A DNA stretch of 64,000 nucleotides from Nematostella vectensis (taxonomy: Eukaryota > Cnidaria > Anthozoa > Actiniaria > Edwardsiidae): positions 126,501 through 190,500 of the forward strand of contig NC_064035.1 of assembly GCF_932526225.1 (NCBI RefSeq), given 5' to 3'. How positions within the stretch are numbered: position 1 is the first letter of the stretch; each line of letters starts with the position of its first letter. The position numbers and the translations under genes are program-made. This document shows, piece after piece, positions 1-11,012 of the stretch. The notes beneath the pieces are model-generated. The model did not search any database and was not told the DNA's origin. It worked only from the letters and a program-made list of their open reading frames with translations.

Positions 1-1007
1 TTTGATCAAATTTGTAGTTGAACAAAGGCTTTGAAAATAAGCAAATTTTGACAATTTCATCAAGCTTTTTGTTTAATTACAATTTAAAACTGTACAAAAT
101 TATGTCAGTATCGCTTGTTAATTAAATAAAAACATGCAAAACTCTCATTTTCTTCTTTTGGACGTTTTTCTTTTTAATAAGTAATTATCAGAAAAGTCTT
201 ATTGCAGTCATGGTGAGGTATTTTATGCTTGTCGCTTTGTTTGTCACGCTTTAATTACGTATGCATGGCAGCAAACAAAATAGTATCACGCGAGCCTAAA
301 AATCGCAATTTAATGCAATAAATGCTATGAAATTATTACCATTAAATTTTAGTATTGCCGACAGTATATTTCTTTTGATTTGAGCGCTCTTTCTTGTTTT
401 TCTGGAGATTTGAAGGCGTTGTTTGAATGCGGAAAACCCGATACAGTAGTCGGCATTTGTTTATAATTAGGGTCAAGTGGGGGTCATATTTCGGCTTGTA
501 AAAAAGTCGGATTTTATTTGCCCCTAAATTTTATTTCACATATCAAAAGTAGAAATGATGTTCATTTCGATGAATGCAATCATTTTTGCCAAATCCACAT
601 CTCATCGGCGATATTACACGATCATTTCAAGGCTTTTCAAAGTCATCTAAAAACATAAAATAAAATAAAATCGCGTAAAATAATAAGGTGGTGACAGAAC
701 AGCTTATCTTTCAGCCTGGTAAATCCTTATTATCTATTCTTTAGGTTTATATAAGCTTCAAATGTTTTATCACGCGTTGCGAACCGGTTTTTAGTCTTTT
801 TCTAACAACCACGAATTTGTCTCAAATTCGGGTGCGGGGGACGAAAAATTACTTTTCGGCTTCTATCGCCAAAAATATTCATCCAAATTGCTTCAAACTT
901 TCACAGTATACTGAGGTCAACCATCCCTATTACCAGTTTAGTTTTGAGCTAGGGCGCCCAAACATCATTTTTCCGAGAAATCTCGACGAACTCAGACCGC
1001 TGGTCTT
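1..1007. other. Non-repeated AT-rich left flank
   Basis: This stretch does not recur elsewhere in the window and ends where the first 2-kb satellite unit begins, at about 1005-1008. It is AT-rich with many short A and T runs. A 69-codon open frame at 817-1026 runs across the boundary into satellite sequence, matches no family I recognise, and is probably chance. I see no gene, RNA gene or clear transposon end here. It may be intergenic DNA or part of an intron. Confidence 0.6.
812..830. repeat. Short perfect inverted repeat in left flank
   Basis: CGAATTTG (812-819) and CAAATTCG (823-830) form an 8-bp perfect inverted repeat around a 3-nt spacer. It could form a small hairpin or be a dimeric protein-binding site. 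One such repeat in 1 kb of AT-rich DNA is not far from chance. Confidence 0.35.
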
Positions 1008-1183
1008 AAACAAAACAAAAAAATGACCACAAACTGTCAATTAACATAGTTTTCAATATAATATTGCATATTATTTAATAAGGTATTGACAGCTTTTAAA
1101 AAGTTCAACTGTTTGTAGACACTTAAAATCCTACAATAATCACTGACTCCAGACATGCGCAGTACTATGTTGCTGCCCCTTTA

Positions 1184-1204
1184 AAGTAAAATACAGCTTT
1201 ACTT
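1184..1204. repeat. Hairpin in the head of array A units
   Basis: AAGTAAA and TTTACTT form a 7-bp perfect stem with a 7-nt loop. It recurs in nearly all units at the same offset. Units with TACAGTTTTAC have a changed loop but keep the stem. No function is known. Confidence 0.5.
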
Positions 1205-1231
1205 AGTCAGCGTAGACAAAATTGCGGATTT

Positions 1232-1265
1232 TGTCAATATTCTAATATGAAGATGTCAATATTCT
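1232..1265. repeat. Two TGTCAATATTCT direct repeats, 22 bp apart
   Basis: Copies at 1232-1243 and 1254-1265 are in direct orientation with a period of 22 bp, close to two helical turns. They are followed by a C-run (CTCCCCCC). The pair is present in most units. It could be a paired protein-binding site or just a local duplication. Confidence 0.45.
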
Positions 1266-1620
1266 CCCCCCTTACGTCTTTATTTCTATTTATTTTATGA
1301 TTTTCACATGATACCAAAACAGCGTTTTTTTCTTCGCTAATTTGATGTCATGTACACAATAAAACAGATGCGCCCGTGCACATGGCGAGTCCCCAAGGGA
1401 CCCAAGACGCCCAAATAGACCTCTATTTTTTGTCATCCACAATCTCGGCGAGCTGTGCGTGGCGTAACCGTATTACAGGCCTGGGATCCTGGTTATTGTC
1501 CTCCCCATTAATGCGCGGGTTGGGATAACCTTGCAAGAGTGTTGTACAGCATATTCGCTCGGAAATATCGGTGCTTGGGGCCTTCGGGTTCTTTACAGCC
1601 TTCCGTAAAAGCCTTGTGCT

Positions 1621-1709
1621 GCCATACCGATTGGGTAATCCGTATGTATGGTTTCCGTTTTGTTCTTCAGACTGGGTTCGATCCCAGGCCAATGGGCTTT
1701 TTTTTTTTA
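1621..1709 (+). ncRNA. B-box-like, tRNA-like segment with T-run in array A core
   Basis: GGTTCGATCCC (1675-1685) matches the Pol III B-box consensus GGTTCGANTCC at 10 of 11 positions. It sits in a small stem (CTGGG/CCCAG) with a six-base loop, one base short of a normal T loop. GATT-GGGT-AATC just upstream resembles a reduced D arm, but the A-box match is poor (TGGGTAATCCG). The segment ends at GGGC and runs into 10 or more Ts, a possible Pol III terminator. It is repeated in all 24 units; B-box coordinates are in the unit entries. In units 16 and 23 the box is mutated. It may be the degenerate head of a tRNA-derived SINE, a TFIIIC-only binding site, or chance; no acceptor stem pairing is convincing. 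Confidence 0.35.
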
Positions 1710-2360
1710 ATTCGTTTTTTTTCTTTGTGCTTGACCCCCTTAATCCTGATAGGTTTTGCGCAAAAATAATAAAAAAAAAGTGAGTTTGCAAAATAAGCTT
1801 GCTAGATTTATTGATTATATGTATTCAATTTGTTCCTAGGAAGTTAACAAAAAACACAAAGCAAAGAGTTTGAGGAAGTAAACAAGTATGTGAACTTTAA
1901 TGTTGTATTTGAAGGGGTGCATTTTGTACAGGGAAGCATACATAGAATGCTTAACTGGTGGAGAGGGAAGAGGTAAAAGTTTATTGAGCATAATTTCAAC
2001 AATAGCAGGGGGAAGAGAGGGGCACTCTCTTCATACAATATTGCAGTTGTTACCTATTATTAAATAAGTTTGTAACATGTCTTTGTTTATTAAGCAAGGT
2101 CTATTTCTGAGACAAGCAAACTCAAGTAAGGCTGTTGAAATAACAGGTGAGTGTTAAAAGAAAAACAATTATCTGATTAGAAAACTACTGTAGATTCCTT
2201 TGCTCCAAATAAGAACAAACTTCATTTTGTTTGTTATTTATGAGGAACGAGATGAGCTCTACAAGGCCAAAAAGAAATATGTATTGCTCATCTAAATTAT
2301 ACAAGTAAATAATAATATTAAAAAAGAATTACTGTAAGTAATTAGAGTGGTTTTCATTAA

Positions 2361-2469
2361 CCCGTGAAACAAAGTGTGATAGTTAAACGGTAATAGTTAG
2401 TAAAACACAAAAAAGAACAATAGAATCAGATCACAACAAAGTGTAATACGCTAAAGCGTAGTTCACGGG
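2361..2469. mobile_element. 109-bp TTAA-flanked inverted-repeat element (piggyBac-type MITE candidate)
   Basis: The element begins CCCGTGAA directly after TTAA and ends TTCACGGG directly before TTAA. TTAA target duplication and ends starting with CCC are hallmarks of piggyBac-type transposons. The interior is AT-rich, non-coding, and contains the small hairpin TACGCT-AA-AGCGTA (2447-2460). The inverted repeat extends four bases past each TTAA (TTCATTAACCCGTGAA and its complement), so either the target was itself palindromic or the ends are longer. In the second reading, GGTT flanks both sides. Twenty copies of exactly 109 bp sit at the same place in all long units; the other 19 are given in the unit entries. 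It inserted once in an ancestral unit and spread by array amplification. Confidence 0.6.
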
Positions 2470-2660
2470 TTAATGAAGGTTTTGACATTTTAACCTTACA
2501 TCCACATGAAAGTAATGCCTAATATCGAGTGCCCTACAGTAAGTGTTTTGCAGTCAAGTTGTTTTCTTTTAGTAGGTACAAAATTATTCTAAATAATAGT
2601 AATCATAGCTATGGTCACCACTTACACATATAGAACTTGTAATGAAAAGAAAGAAAAAAA

Positions 2661-2824
2661 ATATATATATATGCAGTCAAACAACAGAATTGCATGAGAA
2701 CCTTGAATATATTGAATAAAGGACTGCAAAAAACATCTTTTGTACTAGTTGCTTGAATTGACCCTTGGCTATTTTTAGCTGAATTCCCCTTCCCCTCTAA
2801 AAAAGAAAATAATAATAATAATAG
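2661..2824. repeat. TA and AAT microsatellites in the unit tail
   Basis: A short TA run (from about 2661) and an AATAAT run (about 2807-2822) lie in the last third of each long unit. They vary by a few bases between units and cause most of the small length differences. Both are missing from the four short units. Confidence 0.7.
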
Positions 2825-3010
2825 AACAAAACTAAAAAGAAAACAAACACAGCAGAGACCCCCACCAACAATTTTGATTTTTTTTTACTTTCCTTTAAAG
2901 GGGGAGTGTCATGTTTAAAAGATGTGCAATAGCTCTAGAGCCATGACACAATGAACTTCAGTGAAAATCTAATACTGACTTATGAGCTTTTGGTACATGT
3001 GGGAGACTTT

Positions 3011-5011
3011 AAACAAAACAAAAAAAATGACCACAAACTGTCAATTAACATAGTTTTCAATATAATATTGCATATTATTTAATAAGGTATTGACAGCTTT
3101 TAAAAAGTTCAACTGTTTGTAGACACTTAAAAGTCTACAATAATCACTGACTCCAGACATGCGCAGTACTATGTTGCTGCCCCTTTAAAGTAAAATACAG
3201 TTTTACTTAGTCAGCGTAGACAAAATTGCGGATTTTGTCAATATTCTAATATGAAGATGTCAATATTCTCCCCCCTTACGTCTTTATTTCTATTTATTTT
3301 ATGGTTTTCACATGACACCAAAACAGCGTCTTTTTTCTTCGCTAATTTGATGTCATGTACACAATAAAAGAGATGCGCCCGTGCGCATGGCGAGTCCCCA
3401 AGGGACCTAAGACGCCCAAATAGACCTCTAGTTTTTGTCATCCACAATCTCGGCGAGCTGTGCGTGGCGTAACCGTATTACAGGCCTGGGATCCTGGTTA
3501 TTGTCCTCCCCATTAATGCGCGGGTTGGGATAACCTTGCAAGAGTGTTGTACAGCATATTCGCTCGGAAATATCGGTGCTTGGGGCCTTCGGGTTCTTTA
3601 CAGCCTTCCGTAAAAGCCTTGTGCTGCCATACCGATTGGGTAATCCGTATGTATGGTTTCCGTTTTGTTCTTCAGACTGGGTTCGATCCCAGGCCAATGG
3701 GCTTTTTTTTTTAATTCGTTTTTTTTCTTTGTGCTGGACCCCCTTAATCCTGATAGGTTTTGCGCAAAAATAATAAAAAAAAAGTGAGTTTGCAAAATAA
3801 GCTTGCTAGATTTATTGATTATATGTATTCCATTTGTTCCTAGGAAGTTAACAAAAAACACAAAGCAAAGAGTTTGAGGAAGTAAACAAGTATGTGAACT
3901 TTAATGTTCTATTTGAAGGGGTGCATTTTGTACAGGGAAGCATACATAGAATGCTTAACTGGTGGAGAGGGAAGAGGTAAAAGTTTATTGAGCATAATTT
4001 CAACAATAGCAGGGGGAAGAGAGGGGCACTCTCTTCATACAATATTGCAGTTGTTACCTATTATTAAATAAGTTTGTAACATGTCTTTGTTTATTAAGCA
4101 AGGTCTATTTCTGAGACAAGCAAACTCAAGTAAGGCTGTTGAAATAACAGGTGAGTGTTAAAAGAAAAACAATTATCTGATTAGAAAACTACTGTAGATT
4201 CCTTTGCACCAAAATAAGAACAAACTTCATTTTGTTTGTTATTTATGAGGAACGAGATGATCTATACAAAGCCATAAAGAAATATGTATTGCTCATCTAA
4301 ATTATACAAGTAAATGATAATATTAAAAAAGAACTACTGTAAGTAATTAGAGTGGTTTTCATTAACCCGTGAAACAAAGTGTGATAGTTAAACGGTAATA
4401 GTTAGTAAAACACAAAAAAGAACAATAGAATCAGATCACAACAAAGTGTAATACGCTAAAGCGTAGTTCACGGGTTAATGAAGGTTTTGACATTTCAAAC
4501 TTACATCCACATGAAAGTAATGCCTAATATCGAGTGCCCTACAGTAAGTGTTTTGCAGTCAAGTTGTTTTCTTTTAGTAGGTAAAAAATTATTCTAAATA
4601 ATAGTAATCATAGCTATGGTCACCACTTACACATATAGCACTTGTAATGAAAAGAAAGAAAAAATATATATAAGCAGTCAAACAACAGAATTGCATGATA
4701 ACCTTGAATATATTGAATAAAGGACTGCAAAAAAACATCTTTTGTACTAGTTTCTTGAATTGACCCTTGGCTATTTTTAGCTGAATTCCCCTCCCCCTCT
4801 AAAAAGGAAAATAATAATCATAATAGAACAAAACTAAAAAGAAAACAAACACAACAGAGACCTCCACCAACAATTTTGATTTTTTTTACTTTCCTTTAAA
4901 GGGGGAGTGTCATGTTTAAGAGATTTGCAATAGCTCTAGAGCCCTGACACAATGAACTTCAGTGAAATTCTAATACTGACTTATGAGCTTTTGGTACATG
5001 TGGGAGACTTT
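3011..5011. repeat. Array A unit 2
   Basis: Length 2001 bp. B-box-like site 3680-3690 (ACTGGG form); inverted-repeat element 4366-4474. Partner of unit 9 in the 13.6-kb block; both carry CTAGTTTTTG instead of CTATTTTTTG near the start of the core. Confidence 0.95.
3373..3416. repeat. Tandem hairpins at the start of the GC-rich core
   Basis: ATGCGC-CCGT-GCGCAT (3373-3388) is followed at once by GGCG ... CGCC (3389-3416), which encloses GTCCC-CAA-GGGAC. Most units keep both. In unit 1 the first hairpin is broken by a single change. The arrangement would give a structured RNA or a cruciform-prone DNA site. Confidence 0.5.
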
Positions 5012-7012
5012 TAACAAAACAAAAAAAATGACCACAAACTGTCAATTAACATAGTTTTTAATATAATATTGCATATTATTTAATAAGGTATTGACAGCTT
5101 TTAAAAAGTTCAACTGTTTGTAGACACTTAAAAGCCTACAATAATCACTGACTCCAGACATGCGCAGTACTATGTTGCTGCCCCTTTAAAGTAAAATACA
5201 GCTTTACTTAGTCAGCGTAGACAATATTGCAGATTTGGTCAATATTCTAATATGAATATGTCAATATTCTCCCCCCTTACGTCTTTATTTCTATTTATTT
5301 TATGCTATTCACATGATACCAAAACAGCGTCTTTTTTCTTCGCTAATTTGATGTCATGTACACAATAAAAGAGATGCGCCCGTGCGCATGGCGAGTCACC
5401 AAGGGACCCAAGACGCCCAAATAGACCTCTATTTTTTGTCATCCACAATCTCGGCGAGCTGTGCGTGGCGTAACCGTATTACAGGCCTGGGATCCTGGTT
5501 ATTGTCCTCCCCATTAATGCGCGGGTTGGGATAACCTTGCAAGAGTGTTGTACAGCATATTCGCTCGGAAATATCGGTGCTTGGGGCCTTCGGGTTCTTT
5601 ACAGCCTTCCGTAAAAGCCTTGTGCTGCCATACCGATTGGGTAATCCGTATGTATGGTTTCCGTTTTGTTCTTCAGACCGGGTTCGATCCCAGGCCAATG
5701 GGCTTTTTTTTTTAATTCGATTTTTTTTCTTTGTGCTGGACCCCCTTAATCCTGATAGGTTTTGCGCAAAAATAATAAAAAAAGTGAGTTTGCAAAATAA
5801 GCTTGCTAGATTTATTGATTATATGTATTCAATTTGTTCCTAGGAAGTTAACAAAAAACACAAAGCAAAGAGTTTGAGGAAGTAAACAAGTATTTGAACT
5901 TTAATTTTCTATTTGAAGGGGTGCATTTTGTACAGGGAAGCATACATAGAATGCTTAACTGGTGGAGAGGGAAGAGGTAAAAGTTTATTGAGCATAATTT
6001 CAACAATAGCAGGGGGAAGAGAGGGGCACTCTCTTCATACAATATTGCAGTTGTTACCTATTATTAAATAAGTTTGTAACATGTCTTTGTTTATTAAGCA
6101 AGGTCTATTTCTGAGACAAGCAAACTCAAGTAAGGCTGTTGAAATAACAGGTGAGTGTTCAAAGAAAAACAATTATCTGCTTAGAAAACTACTGTAGATT
6201 CCTTTGCACCAAAATAAGAACAAACTTCATTTTGTTTGTTATTTATGAGGAACGAGATGATCTATACAAAGCCATAAAGAAATATGTATTGCTCATCTAA
6301 ATTATACAAGTAAATGATAATATTAAAAAAGAACTACTTTAAGTAATTAGAGTGGTTTTCATTAACCCGTGAAACAAAGTGTGATAGTTAAACGGTAATA
6401 GTTAGTAAAACACAAAAAAGAACAATAGAATCAGATCACAACAAAGTGTAATACGCTAAAGCGTAGTTCACGGGTTAATGAAGGTTTTGACATTTCAACC
6501 TTACATCCACATGAAAGTAATGCCTAATATCGAGTGCCCTACAGTAAGTGTTTTGCAGTCAAGTTGTTTTCTTTTAGTAGGTAAAAAATTATTCTAAATA
6601 ATAGTAATCATAGCTATGGTCACCACTTACACATATAGAACTTGTAATGAAAAGAAAGAAAACAAATATATATATGCAGTCAAACAACAGAATTGCATGA
6701 TAACCTTGAATATATTGAATAAAGGACTGCAAAAAACATCTTTTGTACTAGTTTCTTGAATTGACCCTTGGCTATTTTTAGCTGAATTTCCCTCCCCCTC
6801 TAAAAAAGAAAATAATAATAATAATAGAACAAAACTAAAAAGAAAACAAACACAGCAGAGACCCCCACCAGCAATTTTGATTTTTTTTACTTTCCTTTAA
6901 AGGGGGAGTGTCATGTTTAAGAGATGTGCAATAGCTCTAGAGCCCTGACACAATGAACTTCAGTGAAATTCTAATACTGACTTATGAGCTTTTGGTACAT
7001 GTGGGAGACTTT
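5012..7012. repeat. Array A unit 3
   Basis: Length 2001 bp. B-box-like site 5681-5691 (ACCGGG form); inverted-repeat element 6366-6474. Starts with TAAC instead of AAAC. Partner of unit 10; both carry GCAGATTTGGTC upstream of the core. Confidence 0.95.
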
Positions 7013-9012
7013 AAACAAAACAAAAAAAATGACCACAAACTGTCAATTAACATAGTTTTCAATATAATATTGCATATTATTTAATAAGGTATTGACAGCT
7101 TTTAAAAAGTTCAACTGTTTGTTGACACTTAAAAGCCTACAATAAGCACTGACTCCAGACATGCGCAGTACTATGTTGCTGCCCCTTTAAAGTAAAATAC
7201 AGCTTTACTTAGTCAGCGTAGACAATATTGCGGATTTTGTCAATATTCTAATATGAATATGTCAATATTCTCCCCCCTTACGTCTTTATTTCTATTTATT
7301 TTATGCTTTTCACATGATACCAAAACAGCGTCTTTTTTCTTCGCAAATTTGATGTCATGCATACAATTAAAGAGATGCGCCCGTGCGCATGGCGAGTCCC
7401 CAAGGGACCAAGACGCCCAAATAGACCTCTATTTTTTGTCATCTACAATCTCGGCGAGCTGTGCGTGGCGTAACCGTATTACAGGCCTGGGATCCTGGTT
7501 ATTGTCCTCCCCATTAATGCGCGGGTTGGGATAACCTTGCAAGAGTGCTGTACAGCATATTCGCTCGGAAATATCGGTGCTTGGGGCCTTCGGGTTCTTT
7601 ACAGCCTTCCGTAAAAGCCTTGTGCTGCCATACCGATTGGGTAATCCGTATGTATGGTTTCCGTTTTGTTCTTCAGACCGGGTTCGATCCCAGGCCAATG
7701 GGCTTTTTTTTTTAATTCGATTTTTTTTCTTTGTGCTGGACCCCCTTAATCCTGATAGGTTTTGCGCAAAAATAATAAAAAAAGTGAGTTTGCAAAATAA
7801 GCTTGCTAGATTTATTGATTATATGTATTCAATTTGTTCCTAGGAAGTTAACAAAAAACACAAAGCAAAGAGTTTGAGGAAGTAAACAAGTATTTGAACT
7901 TTAATTTTCTATTTGAAGGGGTGCATTTTGTACAGGGAAGCATACATAGAATGCTTAACTGGTGGAGAGGGAAGAGGTAAAAGTTTATTGAGCATAATTT
8001 CAACAATAGCAGGGGGAAGAGAGGGGCACTCTCTTCATACAATATTGCAGTTGTTACCTATTATTAAATAAGTTTGTAACATGTCTTTGTTTATTAAGCA
8101 AGGTCTATTTCTGAGACAAGCAAACTCAAGTAAGGCTGTTGAAATAACAGGTGAGTGTTAAAAGAAAAACAATTATCTGATTAGAAAACTACTGTAGATT
8201 CCTTTGCACCAAAATAAGAACAAACTTCATTTTGTTTGTTATTTATGAGGAACGAGATGATCTATACAAAGCCATAAAGAAATATGTATTGCTCATCTAA
8301 ATTATACAAGTAAATGATAATATTAAAAAAGAACTACTTTAAGTAATTAGAGTGGTTTTCATTAACCCGTGAAACAAAGTGTGATAGTTAAACGGTAATA
8401 GTTAGTAAAACACAAAAAAGAACAATAGAATCAGATCACAACAAAGTGTAATACGCTAAAGCGTAGTTCACGGGTTAATGAAGGTTTTGACATTTCAACC
8501 TTACATCCACATGAAAGTAATGCCTAATATCGAGTGCCCTACAGTAAGTGTTTTGCAGTCAAGTTGTTTTCTTTTAGTAGGTAAAAAATTATTCTAAATA
8601 ATAGTAATCATAGCTATGGTCACCACTTACACATATAGAACTTGTAATGAAAAGAAAGAAAACAAATATATATATGCAGTCAAACAACAGAATTGCATGA
8701 TAACCTTGAATATATTGAATAAAGGACTGCAAAAAACATCTTTTGTACTAGTTTCTTGAATTGACCCTTGGCTATTTTTAGCTGAATTCCCCTCCCCCTC
8801 TAAAAAAGAAAATAATAATAATAATAGAACAAAACTAAAAAGAAAACAAACACAGCAGAGACCCCCACCAGCAATTTTGATTTTTTTTACTTTCCTTTAA
8901 AGGGGGAGTGTCATGTTTAAGAGATGTGCAATAGCTCTAGAGCCCTGACACAATGAACTTCAGTGAAATTCTAATACTGACTTATGAGCTTTTGGTACAT
9001 GTGGGAGACTTT
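7013..9012. repeat. Array A unit 4
   Basis: Length 2000 bp. B-box-like site 7681-7691; inverted-repeat element 8366-8474. I noticed no difference from unit 5 when reading line by line. Carries the CATGCATACAATT variant and loses one C in CAAGGGACCAAG. Partner of unit 11. Confidence 0.95.
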
Positions 9013-11012
9013 AAACAAAACAAAAAAAATGACCACAAACTGTCAATTAACATAGTTTTCAATATAATATTGCATATTATTTAATAAGGTATTGACAGCT
9101 TTTAAAAAGTTCAACTGTTTGTTGACACTTAAAAGCCTACAATAAGCACTGACTCCAGACATGCGCAGTACTATGTTGCTGCCCCTTTAAAGTAAAATAC
9201 AGCTTTACTTAGTCAGCGTAGACAATATTGCGGATTTTGTCAATATTCTAATATGAATATGTCAATATTCTCCCCCCTTACGTCTTTATTTCTATTTATT
9301 TTATGCTTTTCACATGATACCAAAACAGCGTCTTTTTTCTTCGCAAATTTGATGTCATGCATACAATTAAAGAGATGCGCCCGTGCGCATGGCGAGTCCC
9401 CAAGGGACCAAGACGCCCAAATAGACCTCTATTTTTTGTCATCTACAATCTCGGCGAGCTGTGCGTGGCGTAACCGTATTACAGGCCTGGGATCCTGGTT
9501 ATTGTCCTCCCCATTAATGCGCGGGTTGGGATAACCTTGCAAGAGTGCTGTACAGCATATTCGCTCGGAAATATCGGTGCTTGGGGCCTTCGGGTTCTTT
9601 ACAGCCTTCCGTAAAAGCCTTGTGCTGCCATACCGATTGGGTAATCCGTATGTATGGTTTCCGTTTTGTTCTTCAGACCGGGTTCGATCCCAGGCCAATG
9701 GGCTTTTTTTTTTAATTCGATTTTTTTTCTTTGTGCTGGACCCCCTTAATCCTGATAGGTTTTGCGCAAAAATAATAAAAAAAGTGAGTTTGCAAAATAA
9801 GCTTGCTAGATTTATTGATTATATGTATTCAATTTGTTCCTAGGAAGTTAACAAAAAACACAAAGCAAAGAGTTTGAGGAAGTAAACAAGTATTTGAACT
9901 TTAATTTTCTATTTGAAGGGGTGCATTTTGTACAGGGAAGCATACATAGAATGCTTAACTGGTGGAGAGGGAAGAGGTAAAAGTTTATTGAGCATAATTT
10001 CAACAATAGCAGGGGGAAGAGAGGGGCACTCTCTTCATACAATATTGCAGTTGTTACCTATTATTAAATAAGTTTGTAACATGTCTTTGTTTATTAAGCA
10101 AGGTCTATTTCTGAGACAAGCAAACTCAAGTAAGGCTGTTGAAATAACAGGTGAGTGTTAAAAGAAAAACAATTATCTGATTAGAAAACTACTGTAGATT
10201 CCTTTGCACCAAAATAAGAACAAACTTCATTTTGTTTGTTATTTATGAGGAACGAGATGATCTATACAAAGCCATAAAGAAATATGTATTGCTCATCTAA
10301 ATTATACAAGTAAATGATAATATTAAAAAAGAACTACTTTAAGTAATTAGAGTGGTTTTCATTAACCCGTGAAACAAAGTGTGATAGTTAAACGGTAATA
10401 GTTAGTAAAACACAAAAAAGAACAATAGAATCAGATCACAACAAAGTGTAATACGCTAAAGCGTAGTTCACGGGTTAATGAAGGTTTTGACATTTCAACC
10501 TTACATCCACATGAAAGTAATGCCTAATATCGAGTGCCCTACAGTAAGTGTTTTGCAGTCAAGTTGTTTTCTTTTAGTAGGTAAAAAATTATTCTAAATA
10601 ATAGTAATCATAGCTATGGTCACCACTTACACATATAGAACTTGTAATGAAAAGAAAGAAAACAAATATATATATGCAGTCAAACAACAGAATTGCATGA
10701 TAACCTTGAATATATTGAATAAAGGACTGCAAAAAACATCTTTTGTACTAGTTTCTTGAATTGACCCTTGGCTATTTTTAGCTGAATTCCCCTCCCCCTC
10801 TAAAAAAGAAAATAATAATAATAATAGAACAAAACTAAAAAGAAAACAAACACAGCAGAGACCCCCACCAGCAATTTTGATTTTTTTTACTTTCCTTTAA
10901 AGGGGGAGTGTCATGTTTAAGAGATGTGCAATAGCTCTAGAGCCCTGACACAATGAACTTCAGTGAAATTCTAATACTGACTTATGAGCTTTTGGTACAT
11001 GTGGGAGACTTT
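9013..11012. repeat. Array A unit 5
   Basis: Length 2000 bp. B-box-like site 9681-9691; inverted-repeat element 10366-10474. Apparently identical to unit 4, so this pair is the most recent local duplication I can see. Its counterpart in the second block, unit 12, has a different first 400 bp. Confidence 0.95.

Larger units (their letters stand above)
1008..3010. repeat. Array A unit 1
   Basis: Length 2003 bp; first unit after the flank. B-box-like site 1675-1685 in the ACTGGG form; inverted-repeat element 2361-2469. The ATGCGC hairpin at about 1369-1384 is broken by one change (GCACAT instead of GCGCAT). Same subtype as units 8 and 15. Confidence 0.95.

Noticed and set aside
817-1026. 69-codon frame across the left array boundary
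   Set aside because: Starts outside and ends inside the satellite; no recognisable domain.
1340-1740. 5S rRNA, U6 or other snRNA, or 7SL gene in the array A core
   Set aside because: Compared by eye with the conserved blocks of these RNAs; none is present.
5429-5698. 89-codon minus-strand frame repeated in most array A units
   Set aside because: Its frame overlaps a second open frame in the same GC-rich core, it starts at TTG, unit 16 has a stop, and it reads through the B-box complement (giving GIEP-like residues in the neighbouring frame). Conservation is explained by array homogenisation.
7848-8042. 64-codon minus-strand frame (hydrophobic, cysteine-containing) in nearly every array A unit
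   Set aside because: No known family, no signal for translation, and interrupted in units 6 and 13. Repeat-driven by-product.
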